DNA of 10,714 nucleotides, taken from assembly GCA_035552275.1 (NCBI GenBank), contig DASZLR010000095.1, positions 1-10,714 on the forward strand, read 5' to 3'. Source of the DNA: DASVLX01 sp035552275. Lineage in GTDB: Bacteria; Actinomycetota; Actinomycetes; Mycobacteriales; Pseudonocardiaceae. The first letter of the stretch is position 1, and every line of letters starts with the position of its first letter. The notes under the pieces are model-generated. The model worked only from the letters and a program-made list of their open reading frames with translations. It did not search any database and was not told the origin of the DNA. The position numbers and the translations under genes were made by a program. Below are positions 1-5,610 of the stretch, piece by piece.

Positions 1-68
1 GACACAGCCGTTGAGCCGACACAGCCGTTGAGCCGACACAGCCGTTGAGCCGGCGCTGCTGTTCAGCC
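1..68. repeat. 17-bp tandem repeat, 3 perfect copies plus 1 degenerate
   Basis: Three identical head-to-tail copies of GACACAGCCGTTGAGCC lie at 1-17, 18-34 and 35-51. A fourth copy at 52-68 (GGCGCTGCTGTTCAGCC) matches at about 12 of 17 positions. The array may continue to the left of the window. The degenerate copy contains the TGA stop (63-65, minus strand) of the WXG-type gene, so the array begins on the gene's stop codon and runs into its 3' flank. Read on the minus strand the unit is GGCTCAACGGCTGTGTC. Its function is unknown. The perfect copies imply recent slippage or active maintenance. Confidence 0.95.
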
Positions 69-440
69 GCCGCTGTCGGCCTGCTGCATGGACGCGGTGT
101 TGGTGTCCTCCACGATCTGGTACTGCTGGGCGACCTGTTCCAAGGCGTCCGACGCGGACTTCAGCCGATCCTGGTACGCCGTCAGGACATTGAGCGCGGA
201 ATCGGTGTCGTCCACCGAGTGGTCGTTGAACCGGGTCGCGGCGCTCTCGCTGACCGGATCGCCGGCCCACGGGCTGACCCGCACGGCCGTGATCGCCTCG
301 TTGATCTGCACGTCGAGCTTGGTGAGCGCGGTGTCGAAGACCCGGCGCAGATGTGGCAGCGATTCGCGGTCGACGCGCAGCTTGGCCGCGCTGGGTATGG
401 CGGCCAGCCCAGGCATCGAACCGTTCGGCAGCAGCGACAC
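63..440 (-). CDS. WXG100-like small helical protein, candidate type VII (ESX) secretion substrate
   Basis: This is a 125-residue protein without a signal peptide or membrane segment. Two predicted amphipathic helices (about 23-55 and 66-110) flank a turn containing W58-A-G60, which fits the W-x-G hairpin of the WXG100/ESAT-6 superfamily. Shortly after helix 2 comes Y107-QIV-E111, matching the Y-x-x-x-[D/E] signal of ESX substrates. The tail is polar and ends in SGG. I chose the GTG start at 440 because a GGAGG (446-450) sits 5 nt upstream; the frame stays open further upstream but without a comparable ribosome binding site. The upstream neighbour on the same strand encodes a DUF3558 protein, and the two are 137 bp apart. 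The WXG and YxxxE motifs are seen directly; membership in the WXG superfamily and secretion are inferred. No ESX core genes (EccC, EccD, MycP) are in the window. Confidence 0.7.
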   Translation of the reverse strand: MSLLPNGSMPGLAAIPSAAKLRVDRESLPHLRRVFDTALTKLDVQINEAITAVRVSPWAGDPVSESAATRFNDHSVDDTDSALNVLTAYQDRLKSASDALEQVAQQYQIVEDTNTASMQQADSGG

Positions 441-478
441 AGGAACCTCCTCGGCCCTTCTCGCGTGGATGCCGCCCC

Positions 479-484
479 ACTCTA
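479..484 (-). promoter_or_regulatory. Candidate -10 box for the WXG-type gene
   Basis: On the minus strand TAGAGT (TAnnnT) would place transcription start near 472. That leaves a leader of about 32 nt ending in the GGAGG ribosome binding site at 446-450. No convincing -35 box is present 17-18 nt upstream. The rest of the 441-577 gap holds only the TTGACAATTTGTGA element at 557-570, described in the findings. Confidence 0.3.
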
Positions 485-577
485 GCGGCCTCGCTCGATT
501 ACCGGCCGTCGCTGCCGAAAGTCCGCCCGAGTGGACCAATCGCCCGCCGATCCTGGTCACAAATTGTCAACTGAGCG

Positions 578-1249
578 TTAACCGCCTGCGACACGGCCAC
601 GGCTGAGGCTGGTGACGGCGGCCTCGGCGACGCGCTGCGCACCCTGGCACAGCGTGTTCTGGGACAGCGGCGGGTTGTTGCCGCCGTCGCGGAACAGCAC
701 GTCCAGGAACTGGTTCGCGGTGGTGTCGACCTCGACGTTGCAGACGGAGTCCAGGCCGGGGGTGTGCACGACGATCGCAGGCCAGCCGGCCACCGTGGTC
801 GGCGATGCCGACACCTGCGCCTCATCGGAGAGCCACACGTTGACGCTCATGTCGGTGACCAGAGCCAGTTGGACGACGGTGCCGCTGCCCTGGCCCCGGA
901 TGGTGCACGCCCTGGCCTGGTCGAATTCCTGGTCGACGTACTCGGTCGGGGCCGAATCCAGGCTCAGCGCGGACCGCTGGTCGGCGGTGAGGATCTGGCA
1001 GGGGTTGACCCGATCGAGAGCGAGATCACGCGGCCGGGGCGGCAAGGCGAGCGCGGTCGAGGTCGGAATGACCGTCGTCGGCAGCGGGCTCGGCGAATTC
1101 GTCGGCGAGTTCTTAGGCTCGTTGGCCGTGTAGATCGGCTGGTTGTAGCTGGTGAGAGCGATGCCGATGAGCACTGCCAGCGCGATTCCCAGGACGGCGA
1201 CGAGACGGCCCAGGTGCGGAGTTCGGCGACGAGGCGGCTGCGTCCGCAT
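578..1249 (-). CDS. DUF3558 domain protein, membrane-anchored
   Basis: This is a 223-residue protein. A basic N-terminus (RRRTPHLGR) is followed by one hydrophobic segment at about 14-33, then a Pro/Ser/Thr-rich linker (about 44-72), then an extracytoplasmic domain. The domain starts PRPRDLALDRVNPCQIL, the characteristic opening of the actinobacterial DUF3558 family, and has four cysteines (84, 115, 170, 201) that could form two disulfides. Many family members are lipoproteins; this one has no lipobox cysteine after its hydrophobic segment, so it is probably held by an uncleaved signal anchor. The ATG at 1249 has no Shine-Dalgarno sequence but has TACGGT 7 nt upstream, suggesting a leaderless transcript. 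The function of DUF3558 is not known to me. It lies 27 bp downstream of the GNAT gene. Confidence 0.85.
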   Translation of the reverse strand: MRTQPPRRRTPHLGRLVAVLGIALAVLIGIALTSYNQPIYTANEPKNSPTNSPSPLPTTVIPTSTALALPPRPRDLALDRVNPCQILTADQRSALSLDSAPTEYVDQEFDQARACTIRGQGSGTVVQLALVTDMSVNVWLSDEAQVSASPTTVAGWPAIVVHTPGLDSVCNVEVDTTANQFLDVLFRDGGNNPPLSQNTLCQGAQRVAEAAVTSLSRGRVAGG

Positions 1250-1256
1250 GCCGGGT

Positions 1257-1262
1257 ACCGTA
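1257..1262 (-). promoter_or_regulatory. Candidate -10 box, leaderless start of the DUF3558 gene
   Basis: Minus-strand TACGGT is followed by a 7-nt spacer and the ATG at 1249. It lies inside the 27-bp gap between the GNAT and DUF3558 genes, so the DUF3558 gene probably has its own promoter. Confidence 0.45.
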
Positions 1263-1276
1263 GCGAACCCGTCAAA

Positions 1277-1789
1277 TCACTCGTTGTGGTGACGCCAGAT
1301 CACCAGGCCGTCGCGGCGCTCGTATTCGGCGAATCCGCACTTCTGCGCTACCCGGCGGGACGCGGTGTTGCCCTCGGCGTGGATGTAGTCGACCCGGCGC
1401 AGCCCGAGCGCGCCGTAGCCGAACCGCAGCGATGCCGCCAACGCCGTCGCGGCCACACCGCGGCCACGCCAGTCGGGCGCGACCCAGCAGGACGCCTCGG
1501 CGGTCCCGTTGGTCAGGTCCAGATGGGCGAGACCGACCTCGCCGACGACGTTACCGGTGGTCGGTTCGGCGACCGCCCACGAGCAGCGCAGATCCTTCGC
1601 CCACTGCTGGGCCCGCTCGGTGATGTACTCGTCGGCGTCGATGAGGTTGGTGATGCGGTATCGCGACACCCACTGCCGCATCAGGTCGTCATCGAAGGCG
1701 GCGATCAGCGCCGCGCGGTCGTCCATCCGCTCGTCGGAACGTAACTGGCGCAGGTAGTAGCTGCCCGCGTTGATCTCGACTGGGTCCAC
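1277..1789 (-). CDS. GNAT family N-acetyltransferase, RimJ/RimL-like
   Basis: This 170-residue cytoplasmic protein spans a complete GNAT fold of the RimJ/RimL type. Such enzymes transfer an acetyl group from acetyl-CoA to an amine (protein N-terminus, antibiotic or small metabolite). The acetyl-CoA pyrophosphate loop is W107-RGRGVA, following the beta-4 strand ASCWVAPD. The downstream motif N141-TASRRVAQK150-CGF is the usual N..S.....K.GF of this subfamily. The GTG start at 1789 keeps the expected first strand (YYLRQL) and has TATTCT 6 nt upstream instead of a Shine-Dalgarno sequence. The gene begins 25 bp after the DUF1707 stop on the same strand. The substrate cannot be deduced. Confidence 0.88.
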   Translation of the reverse strand: MDPVEINAGSYYLRQLRSDERMDDRAALIAAFDDDLMRQWVSRYRITNLIDADEYITERAQQWAKDLRCSWAVAEPTTGNVVGEVGLAHLDLTNGTAEASCWVAPDWRGRGVAATALAASLRFGYGALGLRRVDYIHAEGNTASRRVAQKCGFAEYERRDGLVIWRHHNE

Positions 1790-1795
1790 GTCAGC

Positions 1796-1801
1796 AGAAT
1801 A
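1796..1801 (-). promoter_or_regulatory. Candidate -10 box, leaderless start of the GNAT gene
   Basis: Minus-strand TATTCT is followed by 6 nt (GCTGAC) and the GTG start at 1789. It fits in the 24-bp gap between the DUF1707 stop and the GNAT start. No Shine-Dalgarno sequence is present. Confidence 0.5.
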
Positions 1802-1813
1802 TTGGCTGCCGGT

Positions 1814-2320
1814 TCAGTCGTAGCGACCGCGCCGATGAGCGCGCTGGGACCGGCCGTAGTTCTTGCGGTCGTTCTTCCAACCGTCGCCCAACATAGCGCC
1901 GGCCAGCACGGAGAACGCGACGGGCAGCAGGAAGAACAGCCACGACGGAAAGCCCGGTGAATGGACGCTGAAGAACAGGACGAACGCGATGATCCAGCTC
2001 AGCGAGCTGACCGCCGCGGCCAGCCGATGCACGAGCGGCCGTTGGTCCGGACGCCGCACCGGATCCGACGACCGCTCGGCCGCCGTCGGGGCCGGCGACC
2101 TGGCCGGCTGCGGCGCGTCGAACACCGGGTGCGGCGCGGGCAGGTCGGTGAACAGCCCGAGCAACTCGCCCCTGGTCTTCGCGGTCGCGATCCGGGCGCT
2201 GCGGTCGCCGTACTCGTCCACGTCGAGCCGGCCGGTGCTCATGTGCTCGCCGAGCGCAGTCAGCGCGACATCCCGCTCGGTGTCGCTGATCCGAAGCTCG
2301 GTGGGCTCGATTCCTGCCAC
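1814..2320 (-). CDS. DUF1707 domain membrane protein
   Basis: This is a 168-residue protein. Residues about 9-61 (LRISDTERDVALTALGEHMS..GRLDVDEYGDR) are a clear DUF1707 domain, a short helical module (SHOCT-like) common in actinobacteria and often attached to membrane segments. A Pro/Arg-rich linker (about 62-98) leads to two hydrophobic helices at about 101-119 and 125-144, then a strongly basic tail (GWKNDRKNYGRSQRAHRRGRYD). The protein is probably an inner-membrane hairpin with the DUF1707 domain and the basic tail in the cytoplasm. The GTG start at 2320 is preceded by TACGAT at 7 nt and no Shine-Dalgarno sequence. It follows the carboxylase gene by 63 bp on the same strand. The molecular function is unknown. 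Confidence 0.88.
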   Translation of the reverse strand: MAGIEPTELRISDTERDVALTALGEHMSTGRLDVDEYGDRSARIATAKTRGELLGLFTDLPAPHPVFDAPQPARSPAPTAAERSSDPVRRPDQRPLVHRLAAAVSSLSWIIAFVLFFSVHSPGFPSWLFFLLPVAFSVLAGAMLGDGWKNDRKNYGRSQRAHRRGRYD

Positions 2321-2327
2321 AGCACCG

Positions 2328-2333
2328 ATCGTA
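2328..2333 (-). promoter_or_regulatory. Candidate -10 box, leaderless start of the DUF1707 gene
   Basis: Minus-strand TACGAT is followed by 7 nt and the GTG start at 2320. The start codon would coincide with the transcription start. No good -35 hexamer is visible at 17-18 nt. Confidence 0.5.
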
Positions 2334-2364
2334 CGAGCAGCGCGCGTCGGCGAGCTATGACAGT

Positions 2365-2398
2365 TGTCAGTGCTTGATTGCTGTCAGTCCTTGATTTC
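2365..2398. repeat. 17-bp imperfect tandem duplication spanning the carboxylase stop codon
   Basis: TGTCAGTGCTTGATTGC (2365-2381) and TGTCAGTCCTTGATTTC (2382-2398) are adjacent and match at 15 of 17 positions. The second copy contains the last codons and TGA stop of the carboxylase gene (minus strand); the first lies just downstream and so repeats the stop codon. Next to it, TGACAGTTGTCA (2358-2369) is a short palindrome sharing TGTCA with the repeat. Confidence 0.9.
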
Positions 2399-4162
2399 CA
2401 GCAGCACCGCGCCCTGACCGACGGCGTCCCCGGGAGCGACCGCCAGGCCGCTGACCGTGCCGGCCTTGTGCGCCGTGACCGGGTTCTCCATCTTCATCGC
2501 CTCCAGCACCAGCACCAGCTCCCCGGCCTCGATCCGCTGGCCGTCCTCGACCGCGACCTTGACGATGGTGCCCTGCATCGGCGCGGTCAGCGCGTCACCG
2601 GACAGACCGGCCGCCGCCTTGCCGCCGCTTCGCTTGCGCGGCTTGGCTTTCGCGCTCGCCGCGCCGCCGCCGGAGACCGCGAGGTTGCCGGGCAACGACA
2701 CTTCCAGCCGGCGTCCGCCGACTTCGACCACGACCGACTGACGGGGAGCGTCCTCGGCGGCTTCGGGATCGGTGACGCCGGTGAAGGGCTCGATGGTGTT
2801 GTCGAACTCGGTTTCGATCCACCGGGTGTGCACGGTGAACGGGTCGCTGGTGAAGGCCGGGTCGCGGACCACTGCGCGGTGGAAGGGCAGCACCGTGGCC
2901 ATGCCCTCGACGACCATCTCGTCCAGGGCGCGGCGCGAGCGGGCCAGCGCCTCGTCCCGGTTCTCCCCGGTGACGATCACCTTGGCGAGCAGCGAGTCGA
3001 ACTGGCCGCCGATCACCGAACCCGATTCCACCCCGGAATCAACCCGGACGCCCGGCCCGTCGGGCACCACGAACGTGGTGACGGCGCCGGGCGCGGGCAG
3101 GAAGCCGCGGCCGGCGTCCTCGCCGTTGATGCGGAACTCGATCGAGTGCCCGCGCGGCGTCGGATCCTCGGTGAACCGCAGCTTCTCGCCGGCGGCGACG
3201 CGGAACTGCTCGCGCACCAGATCCAGGCCGGTGGTCTCCTCGCTGACCGGGTGCTCCACCTGCAACCGGGTGTTGACCTCCAGAAACGAGATCGTCCCGT
3301 CGGTGCCGACCAGGTACTCGACGGTGCCGGCGCCGGAGTAGCCGGCCTCGCGGCAGATCGCCTTCGCCGAAGCGTGGATGGTGGCCCGCTGCTCGTTGGA
3401 CAGGAACGGCGCCGGGGCTTCCTCGACCAGCTTCTGGTGCCGGCGCTGCAACGAGCAGTCCCGGGTGCCGACCACGATCACGTTGCCGTGCTTGTCCGCG
3501 ATCATCTGCGCCTCGACGTGTCGGGGCCGGTCCAGATACCGCTCCACGAAGCACTCGCCGCGGCCGAACGCGGTCACCGCCTCGCGCACCGCCGACTCGA
3601 ACAGCTCCGGGATCTCCTCGCGGGTGCGGGCGACTTTCAGGCCTCGGCCGCCGCCGCCGAACGCCGCCTTGATCGCCACCGGCAAGCCGTGCTCATCGGC
3701 GAACGCCAGCACCTCGTCCGGCCCGGCGACCGGGTCGGGGGTGCCGGGCACCAGCGGAGCGCCGGCCTTGGTGGCGATGTGCCGGGCGGTCACCTTGTCG
3801 CCCAGATCACGGATGGCCTGCGGGTCCGGGCCGATCCAGGTCAACCCGGCGTCGATGACCGCCTGGGCGAACTCGGCGTTCTCGGACAGGAAGCCGTAGC
3901 CGGGGTGCACCGAATCCGCGCCGGCCCGCTTGGCCACATCCAGCAGCTTGTCGACGGCTAGGTAGCTCTCGCCGGGCGTCGACCCGCCGAGCGCGAAGGC
4001 CTCGTCGGCCAGCCGCACGAACGGCGCGTCCCGGTCCGGGTCGGCGTACACGGCGACGCTGGCCAGGCCGGCGTCCCGGCACGCGCGCACGACTCGTACG
4101 GCGATCTCGCCCCGATTAGCGACCAGGACCTTGCGCAACTGCGTGGTGGCCAACTCGGGCAC
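2384..4162 (-). CDS. accA3: Acetyl/propionyl-CoA carboxylase alpha subunit (biotin carboxylase + BCCP)
   Basis: This 592-residue biotin-dependent subunit carries out ATP-dependent carboxylation of its own biotin and passes CO2 to a separate AccD carboxyltransferase, giving malonyl- or methylmalonyl-CoA for fatty, mycolic or polyketide synthesis. Domains in order are: biotin carboxylase N-domain (about 9-120, VLVANRGEIAVRV), ATP-grasp (about 121-330, with glycine loop GGGGRG at 169-174 and catalytic FLEVNTRLQVEHPVSE at 293-308), C-domain to about 450, an Ala/Lys-rich linker, and a biotinyl domain (about 520-592) with EAMKMEN and biotinylated K557. All hallmark residues are intact and the length is normal for actinobacterial AccA3. 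The GTG start at 4162 is fixed by AAGGAGGT (4169-4176), the strongest ribosome binding site in the window. maf lies 100 bp upstream, a conserved neighbourhood, but accD and accE are absent here. PccA or AccA2 naming is also possible. Confidence 0.97.
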   Translation of the reverse strand: MPELATTQLRKVLVANRGEIAVRVVRACRDAGLASVAVYADPDRDAPFVRLADEAFALGGSTPGESYLAVDKLLDVAKRAGADSVHPGYGFLSENAEFAQAVIDAGLTWIGPDPQAIRDLGDKVTARHIATKAGAPLVPGTPDPVAGPDEVLAFADEHGLPVAIKAAFGGGGRGLKVARTREEIPELFESAVREAVTAFGRGECFVERYLDRPRHVEAQMIADKHGNVIVVGTRDCSLQRRHQKLVEEAPAPFLSNEQRATIHASAKAICREAGYSGAGTVEYLVGTDGTISFLEVNTRLQVEHPVSEETTGLDLVREQFRVAAGEKLRFTEDPTPRGHSIEFRINGEDAGRGFLPAPGAVTTFVVPDGPGVRVDSGVESGSVIGGQFDSLLAKVIVTGENRDEALARSRRALDEMVVEGMATVLPFHRAVVRDPAFTSDPFTVHTRWIETEFDNTIEPFTGVTDPEAAEDAPRQSVVVEVGGRRLEVSLPGNLAVSGGGAASAKAKPRKRSGGKAAAGLSGDALTAPMQGTIVKVAVEDGQRIEAGELVLVLEAMKMENPVTAHKAGTVSGLAVAPGDAVGQGAVLLEIKD

Positions 4163-4168
4163 CGCCCT

Positions 4169-4176
4169 ACCTCCTT
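4169..4176 (-). promoter_or_regulatory. Strong ribosome binding site of the carboxylase gene
   Basis: Minus-strand AAGGAGGT lies 6 nt before the GTG start at 4162. It decides the start and contrasts with the absence of Shine-Dalgarno sequences at most neighbouring genes. Confidence 0.9.
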
Positions 4177-4222
4177 GTACGACATGCCGAATATCCGCGC
4201 GTGGGGCGCGGGGCTTGGGGGC

Positions 4223-4228
4223 AGTTTA
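4223..4228 (-). promoter_or_regulatory. Candidate -10 box for the carboxylase gene
   Basis: Minus-strand TAAACT lies in the 100-bp gap between maf and the carboxylase gene. It would start transcription near 4216 and give a leader of about 54 nt carrying the ribosome binding site. No clear -35 hexamer is seen, so this is tentative. Confidence 0.35.
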
Positions 4229-4262
4229 CGGACTGAGTCTTCAGGCGGAACCGAGAGCAAGC

Positions 4263-4904
4263 TCACCCCGGGGCGATGTTCCACAGATCGGTGACGCTGA
4301 CTCCGACCTCGGACAACAGCCGGCGGGTCAGCGGCAGGCTGATGCCGATCACGCTGGACGGGTCGCCGTCGATGCCGTCCACGAACCAGCCGCCCCGGCC
4401 GTCCAGGGTGAATCCGCCGGCGACCGCCAGTGGTTCGCCGGTGGCGAGGTAGGCGTCCAGTTCAGCGTCGGTGGGCTTGCCGAACCGGACGACGGTCGCC
4501 TCGGCGTCGGCCGCGCGGGCGACCGGGGCGCCCCCCGTCAGCCGGATCACCGCGTGTCCGGTGAGCAGCGTGCCCGAGTCGCCGGCCATCGCCGCCCAGC
4601 GCGTCCTCGCCAACGCCTGGGTGCCGGGCTTGCCGACCATTTCCGGGCCGTTGTCGCCGGGCATGGACAGCATCGAGTCGCAGCCGATGACCACCGCGTC
4701 CGGATGCTCGGCGGCTGCCTTGCCGAGCACGGCTTCGGCTTTGGCGCTGGCCAGCGCGGTGACCAGGTGTGCGGGAGTGGGGTCGGCGAGCGCGGCGGCC
4801 ACCGCGTCTTCGTCCACTCCGGACACTTCCACCACGGGGTCGATTCCGGCGGCGCGCAGCACCGCGCGGCGGGCCGGCGAGGCTGAGGCGAGGATCAGGC
4901 GCAC
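4263..4904 (-). CDS. maf: Maf/YhdE family nucleotide pyrophosphatase
   Basis: This 213-residue cytoplasmic house-cleaning enzyme hydrolyses non-canonical or excess nucleoside triphosphates (dTTP/UTP, m7GTP or modified pyrimidine substrates, depending on subtype) to the monophosphate. Family signatures are the N-terminal VRLILASASPARRAVL, the GCD76SML acid motif, VGKPG at 90-94, ATGEPLAVAGGFTLDGRGGWFVDGIDGD (about 155-181) and the final SSVIGISLPL. I chose the GTG at 4904 because Maf proteins begin directly with this strand and TAGCCT lies 7 nt upstream. An ATG at 4958 would add 18 unrelated residues and overlap the response regulator. The gene starts 34 bp after the response-regulator stop. 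maf next to acyl-CoA carboxylase genes is a common actinobacterial arrangement. The subtype specificity cannot be read with confidence. Confidence 0.93.
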   Translation of the reverse strand: MRLILASASPARRAVLRAAGIDPVVEVSGVDEDAVAAALADPTPAHLVTALASAKAEAVLGKAAAEHPDAVVIGCDSMLSMPGDNGPEMVGKPGTQALARTRWAAMAGDSGTLLTGHAVIRLTGGAPVARAADAEATVVRFGKPTDAELDAYLATGEPLAVAGGFTLDGRGGWFVDGIDGDPSSVIGISLPLTRRLLSEVGVSVTDLWNIAPG

Positions 4905-4911
4905 GATCGGC

Positions 4912-4917
4912 AGGCTA
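4912..4917 (-). promoter_or_regulatory. Candidate -10 box, leaderless start of maf
   Basis: Minus-strand TAGCCT is followed by a 7-nt spacer and GTG at 4904, inside the 34-bp gap after the response regulator. No Shine-Dalgarno sequence is present. maf could therefore be transcribed independently of the two-component operon. Confidence 0.4.
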
Positions 4918-4938
4918 CCGATCCTCGTTGGCCGGGCT

Positions 4939-5610
4939 TCACAGCTGGTCGAGGCCACGGTCGATGACGCGGTGTTCGTAGGCGAAGATGACCGCGTGCA
5001 CGCGGTCGCGTAGGTCGAGCTTGTTCAGCAGGTTCGCGACATGGGTTTTCACTGTGTGCTCGGTGATGTGCAGCGTGGCCGCGATGTCCGAGTTGGACAG
5101 TCCGCGCGCGACGAGACGCAGCACCTCGCGCTCGCGGTTGGTGAGCAGACCGACCGGGTCGCCGGCGCGGCGCGACTGAGCGGGTCGATCGTGCGCGAAC
5201 AGGCCGATCAGCCGACGGGTGACCGAAGGGGCGAGTAGCGCGTCGCCGGCCGCGACGGATCTGATCCCGGAGATGAGATCTTCCGGTCGGGCGTCCTTGA
5301 GCAGGAAACCGCTCGCGCCCGCGGCGAGTGCGTTGAAGACGTACTCGTCCTGGTCGTAGGTGGTCAGCACGAGCACGCGGGGCGCCCGTTCGCCGGCGGT
5401 GATGCGCTGGGTCGCGGTGATGCCGTCCGTGCCGGGCATCCTGATGTCCATCAGCACGACGTTCGGGCGCAAGCGGTCGACGGCCGCGATCGCGGCGGCG
5501 CCGTCCGTGGCGTCGCCGACGATCTCGATGTCGGGCTGGGTGCTCAGCAGGGTTCGGACGCCGGCGCGGACCAGCGGCTGGTCGTCGCAGATGAGGACGC
5601 GCACGCTCAC
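4939..5610 (-). CDS. NarL/FixJ-family response regulator
   Basis: This 223-residue transcription factor is the output half of the two-component system. The receiver domain (about 3-120) has acidic pair D9-D10, phospho-acceptor D55 in VVLMDIRMPG, T83/T84 in LVLTTYD and K105 in FLLKDA, so all switch residues are present. After a linker (about 131-153) comes a LuxR-type helix-turn-helix (LTNREREVLRLVARGLSNSDIAATLHITEHTVKTHVANLLNKL, about 156-198) for DNA binding. The GTG start at 5610 overlaps the histidine kinase stop in a GTGA, so the two are translationally coupled. Its target genes are not shown by the sequence; the divergent FkbM/GT87 operon and its own promoter are positional candidates. 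Confidence 0.96.
   Translation of the reverse strand: MSVRVLICDDQPLVRAGVRTLLSTQPDIEIVGDATDGAAAIAAVDRLRPNVVLMDIRMPGTDGITATQRITAGERAPRVLVLTTYDQDEYVFNALAAGASGFLLKDARPEDLISGIRSVAAGDALLAPSVTRRLIGLFAHDRPAQSRRAGDPVGLLTNREREVLRLVARGLSNSDIAATLHITEHTVKTHVANLLNKLDLRDRVHAVIFAYEHRVIDRGLDQL

Noticed and set aside
1..68. CRISPR array at the left edge
   Set aside because: The 17-bp units are directly adjacent with no spacers, so it is a simple tandem repeat.
764..1744. 326-codon plus-strand open frame across the DUF3558 and GNAT genes
   Set aside because: It has no domain, low-complexity Arg/Gly-rich composition, and spans two well-supported minus-strand genes and the gap between them.
2358..2369. TGACAGTTGTCA as a terminator after the carboxylase gene
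   Set aside because: The arms are only 5-6 bp, A/T-containing and without a T-run, too weak for a rho-independent terminator.
2378..3961. 527-codon open frame on the plus strand opposite the carboxylase gene
   Set aside because: It mirrors the carboxylase gene in high-G+C sequence, encodes an Arg/Asp/His/Leu-rich product without a recognisable domain, and the opposite strand encodes a complete, motif-perfect enzyme.
4905..4958. Maf start at the ATG at 4958
   Set aside because: It adds residues absent from the Maf family and overlaps the response regulator by 20 bp; the protein aligns from VRLILASASP at 4904.
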